DNA of 64,000 nt from Flavobacterium croceum DSM 17960. Its GTDB lineage: Bacteria > Bacteroidota > Bacteroidia > Flavobacteriales > Flavobacteriaceae. The stretch is from NCBI RefSeq assembly GCF_002917885.1, contig NZ_PQNY01000011.1, forward strand, positions 62,001 to 126,000, given 5' to 3'. The position numbers were made by a program, and so were the translations under genes. Positions 17,641 through 26,257 of the stretch are shown here, in pieces. A model generated the notes under the pieces. The model ran no database searches, had not been told where the DNA came from, and saw nothing but the letters and a program-made list of their open reading frames with translations. The first letter of the stretch is position 1. Each line of letters starts with the position of its first letter.

Positions 17641-19851
17641 TTATAGTTTTGTTTTTACTACAAAGGATTCACCATTTCTTTTAAACTCAATTGTAACTTC
17701 ATCACCAGCATTAAGTTTTGAGAGGCATTCCATATAGCTGTATACTTCTTTTATAACGCAATCGTTAATTTTTGTAAGAATATCACCCTCTTTAAGTCCG
17801 GCTTTTTGAGCAGGGCGGTTTTCAGTTACACCATCAATATGTAAACCATCTCCTTTATCTGTATAATCGGGCATAATACCCAATGTAACTTTATATTTTG
17901 GAGTTGTTTTTTGAGCATTAATCTTGGTTTTTGTAAAAGTTACAGTACTTAGATTCGACAATTCATTTGAAATTCTAAATACATAATCGGTAATGTTTTT
18001 TACACCATAATAATTTATTTTATCTTCATCGTCACTAGGCTTGTGGTAGTCGTTGTGCGTTCCGGTAAAGAAAAATAAAACAGGAATATCTTTTAAATAA
18101 AATGAAGTATGATCTGAGGGGCCAATGCCATTTTCGTCTAATGTTACATGAAACCCTGCGGGTTTATTTTTTTCTACAATATTTTTAAAATCGGGGCAAG
18201 TGCCTATACCTCCAACGGTTAGGTTTTTATCTTTGTCCAATCGGCCAACCATATCTAGGTTTATCATGGCAGTTATGTTTGGAAACTTATTTTTTAAAGT
18301 TTCGGCAAGATGTTTCGAGCCTATTAGTCCATCTTCTTCTCCAGAGAAAAAAGCAAAAATATAGTTGGTATCTTCTACTGTTTTATTTGTACTAAACATT
18401 CTAGCCAATTCAAGTACAGCAGAAACTCCAGAGGCATTGTCATCTGCTCCGTTGTGTATTTCACCTTTTGAATTTGCTTTGGTAGAATTGTTGTGTTCGT
18501 TTCTGCCCAAATGATCGTAATGTGCACCAATAACTATTGTTTTTTTGGCTTTATTATCTAGATATCCAATTACATTTCGGCCAGAGTTTGCTGCAACTTG
18601 TAATGTATCGTGTGGGTTTAGCCTTACTTTGTAATCAAAATCTTGAAAAAATGTTTTGTTGTAAGGTTTTAGTTTTAATGTTTTTAATTCTTTTGCAAGA
18701 TATTCTGCTGCTTTTTTTTCTCCTTTAGAGCCTGTTAATCTTCCTTCTAAGGCATCTGAAGACAAAAATTGAATATGCTTTTTTAAGTTTGGTTCTTGTG
18801 TAATTTCGCTAGCATCACCTTCTACCCAATCGGCAATAAATACATTGGTTTCTCTAGGTTTGCTTTGCTGACGATTGCTCGAAAACACTAATTTTTTGCC
18901 ATCGGGAGAAAACATTGGAAAGGCATTAAACTCGCTTTCATACGTAATTTGTTGTAGATTATTACCCTCAGTATCTATCGTAAACAACTGAAAATCATAA
19001 CCTTTAGTAGAATGATGATTGGAAGAAAAAATAATTTTTTTATCTGAAGGATGAAAAAAAGGAGCCCAATTTGCTTTTCCTAAATGTGTAATTTGTTTTA
19101 AATCGCTACCATCTATATTGCATGTATAAATTTCCATTTCGGTAGGAGCGACAAGGTTTTTGGCTAGCAAATCTTTATATTCTTTTATGGCTTCATCGGT
19201 TTTTGGTCTTGATGAACGGAATACTAATTTTTTACTATCGTGCGAAAAAAAACTTCCTCCATCGTAACCTAAACCATTTGTAATTTGTTTTATATTGCTG
19301 CCATCGATATCCATTGTGTAGAGTTCTAAATCGCCACTACGAGTACTTGTAAAAGCAATTTTTTTTCCGTCGGGCGATACAACAGCTTCGGCATCATAGC
19401 CAGGTGTATTGGTAAGTTGTTTTACAATATTGCCTTGTAAGTCGGCCATATAAATGTCAAATTCTGGATATACTGCCCATAGATATTTTCCGTCGATAGG
19501 TTTTGGAGGTTCGGGGCAAGCATTATTATAAGCATGTGTAGAGGCGTATAGTATATGTTTTCCGTCTGGCATAAAATAAGAGCATGTAGTTCTTCCTTTT
19601 CCAGTAGAAATTCTTTGTAGGCTTTGTGTATTAATTTCTTTTAATTTTAAATCTAATAAATAAATTTGGTCGCAACTTGCTCCAATTTCTGAATTGGTCA
19701 CTTGAAGTGTAAGTTTAGATCCATCGGGACTAAAATAAGCTTCGGCATTATCACCACCAAATGTTAATTTTTGTATGTTTTTAAGATGCTTTTCTTGAGC
19801 CTGCGCTATGTTGAGCACAACAAAAAATAGAATGAATAGTTTTTTTGCCAT
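17641..19851 (-). CDS. Secreted M28-family aminopeptidase with PD40 propeller and PDZ domain
   Basis: A 736-residue exported zinc peptidase. It has a signal peptide (about 1-18, AQAQ); PD40/TolB-like beta-propeller blades with repeated FSPDGKKLVFSSNR motifs (about 25-345); an M28 domain (about 355-625); and a C-terminal PDZ domain (about 655-736, GLKEGDILTKIND). The five expected zinc ligands are all visible: His about 440 (GAHYDH), Asp about 465 (GADDNASG), Glu about 502 (SGEEDG), Asp about 529 (NLDMVGR) and His about 602 (DYHKPSDD). Probably periplasmic or surface peptide degradation. It is 5 bases downstream of a small membrane-protein gene. Confidence 0.9.
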   Translation of the reverse strand: MAKKLFILFFVVLNIAQAQEKHLKNIQKLTFGGDNAEAYFSPDGSKLTLQVTNSEIGASCDQIYLLDLKLKEINTQSLQRISTGKGRTTCSYFMPDGKHILYASTHAYNNACPEPPKPIDGKYLWAVYPEFDIYMADLQGNIVKQLTNTPGYDAEAVVSPDGKKIAFTSTRSGDLELYTMDIDGSNIKQITNGLGYDGGSFFSHDSKKLVFRSSRPKTDEAIKEYKDLLAKNLVAPTEMEIYTCNIDGSDLKQITHLGKANWAPFFHPSDKKIIFSSNHHSTKGYDFQLFTIDTEGNNLQQITYESEFNAFPMFSPDGKKLVFSSNRQQSKPRETNVFIADWVEGDASEITQEPNLKKHIQFLSSDALEGRLTGSKGEKKAAEYLAKELKTLKLKPYNKTFFQDFDYKVRLNPHDTLQVAANSGRNVIGYLDNKAKKTIVIGAHYDHLGRNEHNNSTKANSKGEIHNGADDNASGVSAVLELARMFSTNKTVEDTNYIFAFFSGEEDGLIGSKHLAETLKNKFPNITAMINLDMVGRLDKDKNLTVGGIGTCPDFKNIVEKNKPAGFHVTLDENGIGPSDHTSFYLKDIPVLFFFTGTHNDYHKPSDDEDKINYYGVKNITDYVFRISNELSNLSTVTFTKTKINAQKTTPKYKVTLGIMPDYTDKGDGLHIDGVTENRPAQKAGLKEGDILTKINDCVIKEVYSYMECLSKLNAGDEVTIEFKRNGESFVVKTKL

Positions 19852-19856
19852 AAAAT

Positions 19857-20360
19857 TTATTGATTTTTAATTGTCGTATTTTTAATCTTTAAACTTTTAA
19901 AAACACTTAATAATATAAGTATGTTAAAACTAATAAATACTACAAAAGGTACTAATTTAATACTATGTGAAACATACAAATACAGTATTGCTGCCAAGCT
20001 TAGTATTGTGAGTACAAGCGTAATTAATTTAGCTATTGTTTTATTTTGATAGTATAATTTTATGATGTAAATAATTGATGCAGCAATGATAATAAATAAA
20101 AATTTCAATAAATAATTATTAAAATCATAAGCACTGTAAACTGTTGCCATAAATACCATAATTAAAAACACTAATCCAGGGAAAAAGTAAGATAGCGTGT
20201 CAAAATAATCGGTATCTACATGGTTAAAAATGGCAATATGCTCATTTATTTCTTCTTGTGTAAAACCTTCTTCAAGTAGGCGTTGTATTGCTATTTTTTT
20301 GGAATAATTACTTTTGTGGTAACGTTCAATTTCTTTTTTTATATCGAGATTTCTGCTCAT
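19857..20360 (-). CDS. Hypothetical membrane protein with N-terminal helical domain
   Basis: A 167-residue protein. The first 50 residues (MSRNLDIKKEIERYHKSN, LLEEGFTQEEINEHI) form a charged helical, SHOCT/UBA-like pattern, and four hydrophobic segments follow (about 58-75, 83-103, 108-126 and 131-152). The start at 20360 overlaps the end of rluF by 35 bases; no other Met occurs before the membrane segments, so a long overlap or a non-ATG start is needed. No family recognised. Confidence 0.7.
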   Translation of the reverse strand: MSRNLDIKKEIERYHKSNYSKKIAIQRLLEEGFTQEEINEHIAIFNHVDTDYFDTLSYFFPGLVFLIMVFMATVYSAYDFNNYLLKFLFIIIAASIIYIIKLYYQNKTIAKLITLVLTILSLAAILYLYVSHSIKLVPFVVFISFNILILLSVFKSLKIKNTTIKNQ

Positions 20361-21126
20361 GATTTGGGTTTGATTTTTTTACATTTTGTTTGGGTAAACT
20401 AGCTTCTTCGGTTTTGCTAGACGGTGCAATAAGTTGGTTGAGAACTTCTACCTCTTTGGTGGTTAAATCTCTATATTTTCCTACAGGAATATCCAAAGAA
20501 ATATTTATTATTCTTGTTCTTTTTAAGGCTACAACATCGTATCCTAAATATTCGCACATTCTGCGTATTTGTCTGTTTAATCCTTGTGTAAGTATTATTT
20601 TGAAAACAAACTGACTTATTTTTGTTACTTTACATTTTCGGGTAACAGTTTCCAAAATTGGAACGCCATTACTCATTTTTTCAATAAATTTTTCGGTAAT
20701 AGGCTTGTTTACGGTAACAATGTATTCTTTTTCGTGATTGTTTCTTGCTCTTAATATTTTATTTACTATATCTCCATCATTAGTCATAAAAATTAGACCT
20801 TCGCTAGCTTTGTCTAGTCGGCCAATTGGAAATATTCTTTCGGGGTAATTAATATAATCTACAATATTGTTTTTAACAGAAGTATTGGTTGTACACTCGA
20901 TACCGACAGGTTTATGAAAAGCAAGGTAAATTCTAGCTTGTTTCTTTTCTCCTATTTGTTTACCGTTTACACGTATATCGTCGTTAGCACTTACTTTGGT
21001 TCCCATTTCTGGAACAGCACCATTTATAGTTACTCTGCCTTGTTCGATAAGTTTGTCGGCTTCTCGGCGCGAGCAAAAGCCAATTTCTGATAAAAATTTG
21101 TTTATTCGAACTAAATTTTCTTCCAT
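20326..21126 (-). CDS. rluF: 23S rRNA/tRNA pseudouridine synthase RluF
   Basis: This enzyme isomerises uridine to pseudouridine in RNA; E. coli RluF modifies 23S rRNA U2604 and also tRNA-Tyr. The 266-residue protein has an S4 RNA-binding domain (about 5-60: INKFLSEIGFCSRREADKLI), the catalytic Asp in GRLDKASEGL, and RluF-type signatures NNHEKEYIVTV and QGLNRQIRRMCEYLGY. A basic, low-complexity tail (after about residue 235) is typical of bacteroidotal homologues. A terminator separates it from the upstream coiled-coil gene, and a -7 box lies almost at its start codon. Confidence 0.9.
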   Translation of the reverse strand: MEENLVRINKFLSEIGFCSRREADKLIEQGRVTINGAVPEMGTKVSANDDIRVNGKQIGEKKQARIYLAFHKPVGIECTTNTSVKNNIVDYINYPERIFPIGRLDKASEGLIFMTNDGDIVNKILRARNNHEKEYIVTVNKPITEKFIEKMSNGVPILETVTRKCKVTKISQFVFKIILTQGLNRQIRRMCEYLGYDVVALKRTRIINISLDIPVGKYRDLTTKEVEVLNQLIAPSSKTEEASLPKQNVKKSNPNHEQKSRYKKRN

Positions 21127-21130
21127 ACCG

Positions 21131-21138
21131 CAAAAATA
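21131..21138 (-). promoter_or_regulatory. -7 box (TATTTTTG on the minus strand) at the rluF start
   Basis: CAAAAATA on the plus strand gives TATTTTTG on the minus strand, only 4 bases from the ATG at 21126. If used, the mRNA would be leaderless or nearly so. Confidence 0.45.
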
Positions 21139-21170
21139 AACTTTTGTTTCGGTATTTAATTCATTTAGAA

Positions 21171-21199
21171 CATAAAAAAACCACGACTAAGCGTGGTTT
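21171..21199 (-). terminator. Terminator downstream of the coiled-coil protein gene
   Basis: An 8-bp perfect stem (AAACCACG / CGTGGTTT) with a 6-base loop; on the minus strand it is followed by a run of T. It closes the NIF3/coiled-coil operon before rluF. Confidence 0.85.
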
Positions 21200-21205
21200 A
21201 ATTTT

Positions 21206-21985
21206 TTATAGTTTGGCGAAAAGTTCGTCCATTTTATTTTTTTCTTCTAGTGCTAAGGCATTGTCTACCAAAATTCTACCAGAATGCTCATCTGTAATTA
21301 TTTTTTTACGAGAGGCAATTTCTACTTGTGTTTGTGGTGGAATTGTAAAGTATGAACCTGCCGAAGCACCACGCTCTATAGAAACTACAGCTAAACCGTT
21401 GCGTACACTACCGCGAATTCTTTTGTAAGCCGCAAGTAAGCGTTCGTCTATCATTTTTTCATATTCAGCAGATTTTTCCAACAAAAAGTTTTCTTCTTTT
21501 TGAGTTTCTGCCATAATATCGTTTAATTCTGATTTTTTGTGTGTAAGGTGAGTTAATTTTTCTTCTAGTTTTTCTTTAGAAGTTTCAACTACATTTTTCT
21601 TAAACTCGATAGATGCTTTTAACTCTTTTATTTGTTTTTCTGCCAATTGTATTTCAAGTTCTTGAAACTCAATTTCTTTTGACAATGAGTTAAATTCTCT
21701 ATTATTTCTTACTTCTTTTTGTTGTTCGTTGTATTTTTTTATAGCTGCTTGATGTTCTTCAATAGCACTTTTTTTAGTTTTGATTTGTTCATCAATACTT
21801 ACCAATTCATTTTGAAGCTTTTCCAAACGTATCGTTAAACCTGCTACTTCGTCTTCCAAATCATCAACTTCTAGAGGTAATTCACCTCTTACATTTCTAA
21901 TTTCGTCAATTCTGGTATCGATTATTTGTAAATCGTATAGCGCTCTTAACTTCTCTTCAACGCTCATTTCTTTTGTAGTAGCCAT
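21206..21985 (-). CDS. Coiled-coil protein with a cysteine-free 'zinc ribbon' (CT398/C4-ribbon family)
   Basis: A 259-residue cytoplasmic protein. Residues about 10-190 form a long antiparallel coiled-coil hairpin rich in E, K and L. The C-terminal 55 residues follow the family's C4-type zinc ribbon (RGASAGS, FTIPPQTQ, KKIITDEHSGRILV), but the four positions that normally hold zinc-binding cysteines are Ser208, Ser211, Asp232 and Ser235, and the protein contains no cysteine. It therefore cannot bind zinc in the usual way, although the scaffold is preserved. It lies 2 bases from a NIF3-family gene, a common pairing. Function unknown; a nucleic-acid or ribosome-related role is only a guess. Confidence 0.88.
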   Translation of the reverse strand: MATTKEMSVEEKLRALYDLQIIDTRIDEIRNVRGELPLEVDDLEDEVAGLTIRLEKLQNELVSIDEQIKTKKSAIEEHQAAIKKYNEQQKEVRNNREFNSLSKEIEFQELEIQLAEKQIKELKASIEFKKNVVETSKEKLEEKLTHLTHKKSELNDIMAETQKEENFLLEKSAEYEKMIDERLLAAYKRIRGSVRNGLAVVSIERGASAGSYFTIPPQTQVEIASRKKIITDEHSGRILVDNALALEEKNKMDELFAKL

Positions 21986-21987
21986 AT

Positions 21988-23082
21988 TTATAAGTACTTA
22001 ACTGGATTTGTATTTATTTCTGATAAAACGATTGCAAAATTAGTAATTTTTTCTTTAAGAAAATCAACAATATAATTTTTTGTAAATCTTTCACTTTCAA
22101 AATGACCAATATCAGCAACAACTAGTTTGTTTTCAGCTTTGTAAAAATCGTGGTATTTTAAATCGGCCGTTACATAAATATCGGCTTGAGCTGTAATTGC
22201 ATTGGGTATAGCAAAACTTCCAGAGCCTCCTAAAACAGCTACTTTTTTAATGTTTTTACCCAATAATTTTGAATGCCTTATTCCTCCGCATTGCATGGTT
22301 TTCTTTACAAAATGTAAAAAATCTATTTCGTTTATTTCATGTTCAAGTTCGCCTATCATACCTAGTCCAACTTGTTGGTGTTTGTTTTCTAGATTATAAA
22401 TTTCATAAGCTATTTCTTCATAGATATGACTTGAAAATAAAGCATTAATGATTTGTTTTTGTAGATGTTTTTCAAAAATAACTTCTATTTTTTGTTCAAG
22501 TGTGTGTGTAAGAACCCCTTTTGTACCTATTGTTGGATTACTGAGCTCGTTACCTCTATAGCTTCCAATTCCTTCCGATGTAAAACTACAGTTGTCGTAG
22601 TTTGCTATGTTGCCTGCGCCAGCATTAAATAAGGCTTGTTTTACAGCATTTGCACAATCAATAGGGGCATAGGTAACTAGTTTTTGTATAAAATTTTGCT
22701 TAGGTACTAATATTTTAGTGTTTATTAAGCCCAGTGCATTGCAAAATATTTTATTAACGCCATTTCTATGGTTGTCTAGAGCTGTATGAATGGCATAAAT
22801 AGCAATATCATTTTTTATAGCTTTTATTACAGATTTTTGAACATAATCTTGTCCGGTAATTTTTTTAATGCCCGAAAATAGAATAGGATGAAAGCATACT
22901 ACGAGGTTACAATTTTTTGCTATAGCCTCATCAATTACTTGTTCCAAAGCATCGTGGCATACCAAAATTCCTGTACAAATAGTGTTTTTATCGCCTACCA
23001 ATAGGCCAACATTGTCAAAATCTTCAGCATAGGCTAGAGGAGCTAATTCTTCTAAAACAGTAATTACAGAACTTATTTGCAT
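21988..23082 (-). CDS. NIF3/YbgI-family dinuclear metal-centre protein
   Basis: A 364-residue member of the NIF3 (DUF34) family, which forms toroidal hexamers with a two-metal site; E. coli YbgI is tied to GTP cyclohydrolase-like or metal roles without a settled reaction. Metal-ligand motifs are visible: VCHDAL, VVCFHPILF and IHTALDN near the N-terminus and IGHFESER near the C-terminus. The middle (about 125-235) carries the PII-like insertion seen in long family members. I chose the ATG at 23082, since the region upstream in the same frame contains the -7 box at 23110. It is followed 2 bases later by the coiled-coil gene. Confidence 0.9.
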   Translation of the reverse strand: MQISSVITVLEELAPLAYAEDFDNVGLLVGDKNTICTGILVCHDALEQVIDEAIAKNCNLVVCFHPILFSGIKKITGQDYVQKSVIKAIKNDIAIYAIHTALDNHRNGVNKIFCNALGLINTKILVPKQNFIQKLVTYAPIDCANAVKQALFNAGAGNIANYDNCSFTSEGIGSYRGNELSNPTIGTKGVLTHTLEQKIEVIFEKHLQKQIINALFSSHIYEEIAYEIYNLENKHQQVGLGMIGELEHEINEIDFLHFVKKTMQCGGIRHSKLLGKNIKKVAVLGGSGSFAIPNAITAQADIYVTADLKYHDFYKAENKLVVADIGHFESERFTKNYIVDFLKEKITNFAIVLSEINTNPVKYL

Positions 23083-23109
23083 AGAAAAGTATTGTGTTTT
23101 TTTAAGTTT

Positions 23110-23117
23110 CAAAGATA
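23110..23117 (-). promoter_or_regulatory. -7 box (TATCTTTG on the minus strand) for the NIF3-family gene
   Basis: CAAAGATA on the plus strand is TATCTTTG on the minus strand, 27 bases before the ATG at 23082. It supports that start over a longer in-frame one. Confidence 0.55.
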
Positions 23118-23168
23118 CTAAATGAAAGTTTAAATTTGGTACAGAAGATTTTTTACCGTTGTGTTTTG

Positions 23169-23176
23169 TATCTTTG
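23169..23176 (+). promoter_or_regulatory. -7 box TATCTTTG upstream of lpxK
   Basis: A TAnnTTTG match on the plus strand, divergent from the NIF3-family promoter and about 90 bases before the lpxK ATG. A second match, TAAATTTG, lies at 23131-23138; the sequence does not show which is used. Confidence 0.4.
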
Positions 23177-23267
23177 CTTTTGGTAATAATCATTTTTATA
23201 GTGTTACAGCTTATTATAGGCTCGTATCATTACTATAATGATTAAAATAGTTTGCTAAATTGCTCGT

Positions 23268-24293
23268 ATGAATTTATTGCGAAAAATTCTTTTTCCTTTT
23301 TCTATCTTATATGGTTTGATAACTACAATTCGTAATTTTTTATACGATGTTCAACTTAAAAAATCTACTAGTTTTTCAATTCCAATTATAGCCGTAGGAA
23401 ATTTAAGTGTTGGGGGTACAGGTAAAACCCCACAAATAGAATATTTGATACGTTTATTATCACCTCATTATAAATTAGCAACATTAAGTAGAGGATATAA
23501 AAGAAAAACCAAAGGTTTTTTGGTAGCGAATTCATCTACAACTCTAGAAATGATTGGAGATGAACCTTTTCAAATCTATAAAAAGTTTCCTCAAGTTACC
23601 GTTGCAGTAGAGGCGAATAGAACTTTAGGCATAAAAAACTTAATAAACCAATACAAGCCTGATGTAATTTTACTTGATGACGCTTTCCAACATAGAAAAG
23701 TTAAAGCAGGTTTTTACATCTTGCTCACAGCATTTGACGATTTATTTGTAAAAGATTTTGTGTTGCCTACAGGAAATTTAAGAGAAACAAAACCTGGAGC
23801 AAAAAGAGCCGATGTGATAATTGTCACAAAATGCCCCAATGATTTGTCGGATATTGTGCGCCAAAAATATATTGAAAAAATAAAGCCTTATAGTAAAAAA
23901 GAAGCATCTGTGTTTTTTACAACTATTGGTTATGACAACAAGCTGTACAGTAATATAGATGATATAGAAGTACAACAAATAAAACACACAAATAAAGTAT
24001 TGGTAGCAGGTATAGCCAAACCTGAACCATTTTTTCGATATTTGCAAAATGAAAATGATGAGATTATGGTTTTTCCAGATCATCATTATTTTTCTGAAAA
24101 AGAATGTGTTACAATAAAAAATAAAGCAAATAATAAACCAATTGTAACCACCGAAAAAGATTATGTGCGTATGCCTAACAATTATTTTGAAAAATTATAT
24201 TATTTACCTATTCAAAGTAAGTTTATTTCTGGTGGAGACAATTTTGATAAATTAATAGTAGATTATGTGGGAAAAAGTTCAAGAAACGGTTGA
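23268..24293 (+). CDS. lpxK: Tetraacyldisaccharide 4'-kinase
   Basis: LpxK phosphorylates the 4' position of the lipid A disaccharide precursor at the cytoplasmic face of the inner membrane. The 341-residue protein begins with an amphipathic membrane-associated helix (about 1-28) and has the P-loop VGNLSVGGTGKTP at 43-55, SRGYKRKTKG, DDAFQHRKV and the family's FPDHHYFS motif. Its 3' end overlaps the purine nucleoside phosphorylase gene by 29 bases, so the two genes are probably co-transcribed. Confidence 0.95.
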   Translation: MNLLRKILFPFSILYGLITTIRNFLYDVQLKKSTSFSIPIIAVGNLSVGGTGKTPQIEYLIRLLSPHYKLATLSRGYKRKTKGFLVANSSTTLEMIGDEPFQIYKKFPQVTVAVEANRTLGIKNLINQYKPDVILLDDAFQHRKVKAGFYILLTAFDDLFVKDFVLPTGNLRETKPGAKRADVIIVTKCPNDLSDIVRQKYIEKIKPYSKKEASVFFTTIGYDNKLYSNIDDIEVQQIKHTNKVLVAGIAKPEPFFRYLQNENDEIMVFPDHHYFSEKECVTIKNKANNKPIVTTEKDYVRMPNNYFEKLYYLPIQSKFISGGDNFDKLIVDYVGKSSRNG

Positions 24294-25077
24294 TTTTATT
24301 TTAGAAAAAACCCAATTTACACCAGAATATGGTGTTATTTTAGGCTCTGGATTAGGGAGTTTTACAAACGATATAGATGTAGAATATGTATTGGATTATG
24401 CTTCAATACCCAATTTTCCTGTTTCTACCGTACAAGGGCATAAAGGTGCTTTGGTATTTGGTGAAGTAGGAGGTAAAAATGTAGTAGCTATGCAAGGAAG
24501 GTTTCATTATTATGAAGGATATTCTATGCAAGAAGTTACTTTTCCTGTTCGAGTAATGAAATATTTAGGCGTTAAAAAACTGATTGTTTCCAATGCTTCT
24601 GGTGGTGTAAATACCTCATACAAGGTTGGTTCTATCGTTTGTATTACAGACCATATAAACATGATGCCCGAGCATCCTTTGCGAGGCAAAAATGATGAGC
24701 GATTTGGTCCAAGATTTGTAAACATGAGCGAGCCATATAGCAAAGCTATGATTTCAAAAGTTAAACAAATAGCCAACGAAAATGACATTACAGTTCACGA
24801 TGGCGTGTATTTAGGTTTACAAGGTCCTACTTTTGAAACTTTGCATGAGTATAAAATGGTGAAAATTTTGGGTGCAGACTGTGTAGGTATGTCTACAGTA
24901 CCCGAAGTGATTGTAGCACGACACATGGAGCTTGAAACTTTTGGACTTTCTGTAATTACCGATATGGGCGATGAAGAAAACATAGAAGAAGTAAATCATG
25001 CAGAGGTACTCAAGGCTGCACAGCAAGCAGAACCTCATGTAAGAAAACTTATAAGAGAATTAATACATCAATATTAA
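24265..25077 (+). CDS. Purine nucleoside phosphorylase (trimeric, inosine/guanosine type)
   Basis: This enzyme cleaves purine nucleosides with phosphate to the base and ribose-1-phosphate in purine salvage. The 270-residue protein has the family-2 PNP marks: GVILGSGLGSF for phosphate (about 23-33), GRFHYYEGY (about 78-86), NASGGVN, and GLQGPTFETLHEY with the base-binding region VGMSTVPEVIVARH. The length fits trimeric PNPs. The start lies inside the end of lpxK (29-base overlap); starting later would remove the conserved N-terminus. Confidence 0.94.
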   Translation: MWEKVQETVDFILEKTQFTPEYGVILGSGLGSFTNDIDVEYVLDYASIPNFPVSTVQGHKGALVFGEVGGKNVVAMQGRFHYYEGYSMQEVTFPVRVMKYLGVKKLIVSNASGGVNTSYKVGSIVCITDHINMMPEHPLRGKNDERFGPRFVNMSEPYSKAMISKVKQIANENDITVHDGVYLGLQGPTFETLHEYKMVKILGADCVGMSTVPEVIVARHMELETFGLSVITDMGDEENIEEVNHAEVLKAAQQAEPHVRKLIRELIHQY

Positions 25078-25111
25078 AAAAAATAGTTGCTTTTTGAGCA
25101 ACTATTTTTTT
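25078..25111. terminator. Bidirectional terminator between PNP and GAPDH genes
   Basis: A 13-bp stem (AAAAAATAGTTGC / GCAACTATTTTTT) with a TTTTTGA loop begins right after the PNP stop. The right arm overlaps the end of the convergent GAPDH gene. Confidence 0.85.
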
Positions 25112-26109
25112 ATCAAATTCATGTAGAGTATTAAATCTATTAATCTATTAGAATATCCAATTTCATTATCATACCATCCTACAACTTTCACCATATTGTC
25201 TATTACAGAAGTTAGTTGAGCGTCAAATACACACGAATGAGGGTTATCAAGAATATCCACCGAAACAATAGGATCTTCAGTATAATCTAGTATGCCTTTT
25301 AAGTATGTTTGAGATGCTGTTTTGAATGCCAAATTGATTTCTTCTATCGAAATAGATTTGGATACATTGCAAGTAATATCGGTAAGTGAACCATCGGGCA
25401 CAGGTACTCGTATACCACAACCTCCTAATTTGGTATCCAATTTAGGAAAAATTTTGGTTAAAGCTTTAGCAGCACCTGTAGTAGTAGGCACTATGCTTTG
25501 TGTTGCACCACGCGCTCTACGAAGGTCTTTATGAGGTTGATCGTGCAAACTTTGATCTGTAGTATAAGAATGTACCGTTGTGATATAAGCTTGTTCAATA
25601 CCACAAAGTTCATCAATTACTTTTATCATGGGTGCAGCATTGTTGGTTGTACAACTTGCATTTGAAACTATTGTTTCAGTACCGTTTAAAGTAAATTCAT
25701 TAACACCAAGCACTATGGTTTTAATTTCTTCTACTTCGCTAGGTGCAGAAAGAATTACTTTTTTTGCTCCAGCGTCAATATGTTGCTGTATTTCTTCAAA
25801 AGTTTTAAATTTTCCTGTACATTCAATTACAAAATCAACAGCCAAATTTTTCCAATGAAGACGGCTAATTTCTTTTTCATGGAAAAATAAGAAAGGGATT
25901 CCATCAACCAAAATGGCATCATTTGTAAAAGTAACTTCTTGTGGTAGTTTACCATGAATACTATCATATTTAAGTAAATGAGCCATGGTACGATTGTCTG
26001 CAATATCGTTTATAGCAACGACTTCAATCGTAGGATGATTGATAAGTAGTCTAAAAAGGTTTCTTCCTATTCTACCAAAACCATTTATAGCAATTTTTAT
26101 TTTTTCCAT
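25102..26109 (-). CDS. gap: Glyceraldehyde-3-phosphate dehydrogenase, type I
   Basis: This glycolytic enzyme oxidatively phosphorylates glyceraldehyde-3-phosphate to 1,3-bisphosphoglycerate. The 335-residue protein has the NAD-binding INGFGRIGRNLFR (about 8-20), an acidic residue after strand 2 (AIND, about 32-35, favouring NAD), the nucleophile Cys153 in SNASCTTN and His180 in TTVHSYT. The usual second active-site-region cysteine is replaced by Asn (CTTNNAAP), a variant that does not remove catalysis. The gene appears monocistronic. Confidence 0.96.
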   Translation of the reverse strand: MEKIKIAINGFGRIGRNLFRLLINHPTIEVVAINDIADNRTMAHLLKYDSIHGKLPQEVTFTNDAILVDGIPFLFFHEKEISRLHWKNLAVDFVIECTGKFKTFEEIQQHIDAGAKKVILSAPSEVEEIKTIVLGVNEFTLNGTETIVSNASCTTNNAAPMIKVIDELCGIEQAYITTVHSYTTDQSLHDQPHKDLRRARGATQSIVPTTTGAAKALTKIFPKLDTKLGGCGIRVPVPDGSLTDITCNVSKSISIEEINLAFKTASQTYLKGILDYTEDPIVSVDILDNPHSCVFDAQLTSVIDNMVKVVGWYDNEIGYSNRLIDLILYMNLIKK

Positions 26110-26215
26110 TGTATTTTTACTGCCGAAATTGTGTCTAATTCAAGTCGTTCTTTTGAAAGGATTTCAAAATTAGGATTATTATAAAAAAGGATATTATACT
26201 AACTAATAATATACA

Positions 26216-26223
26216 TATATTTG
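26216..26223 (+). promoter_or_regulatory. -7 box TATATTTG for the interrupted membrane gene
   Basis: A TAnnTTTG match 34 bases before the ATG at 26258, in the interval between the divergent GAPDH gene and the frameshifted reading frame. It supports transcription of that gene. Confidence 0.45.
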
Positions 26224-26257
26224 ATTTAAATGAATGGATGTTTAAATTAAATTTTTG

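Noticed and set aside
19960-19985. Possible parS-like GTGAAACA half-site
   Set aside because: Only one half matches the usual TGTTTCACGTGAAACA palindrome, it lies inside a coding region, and the other half is absent.
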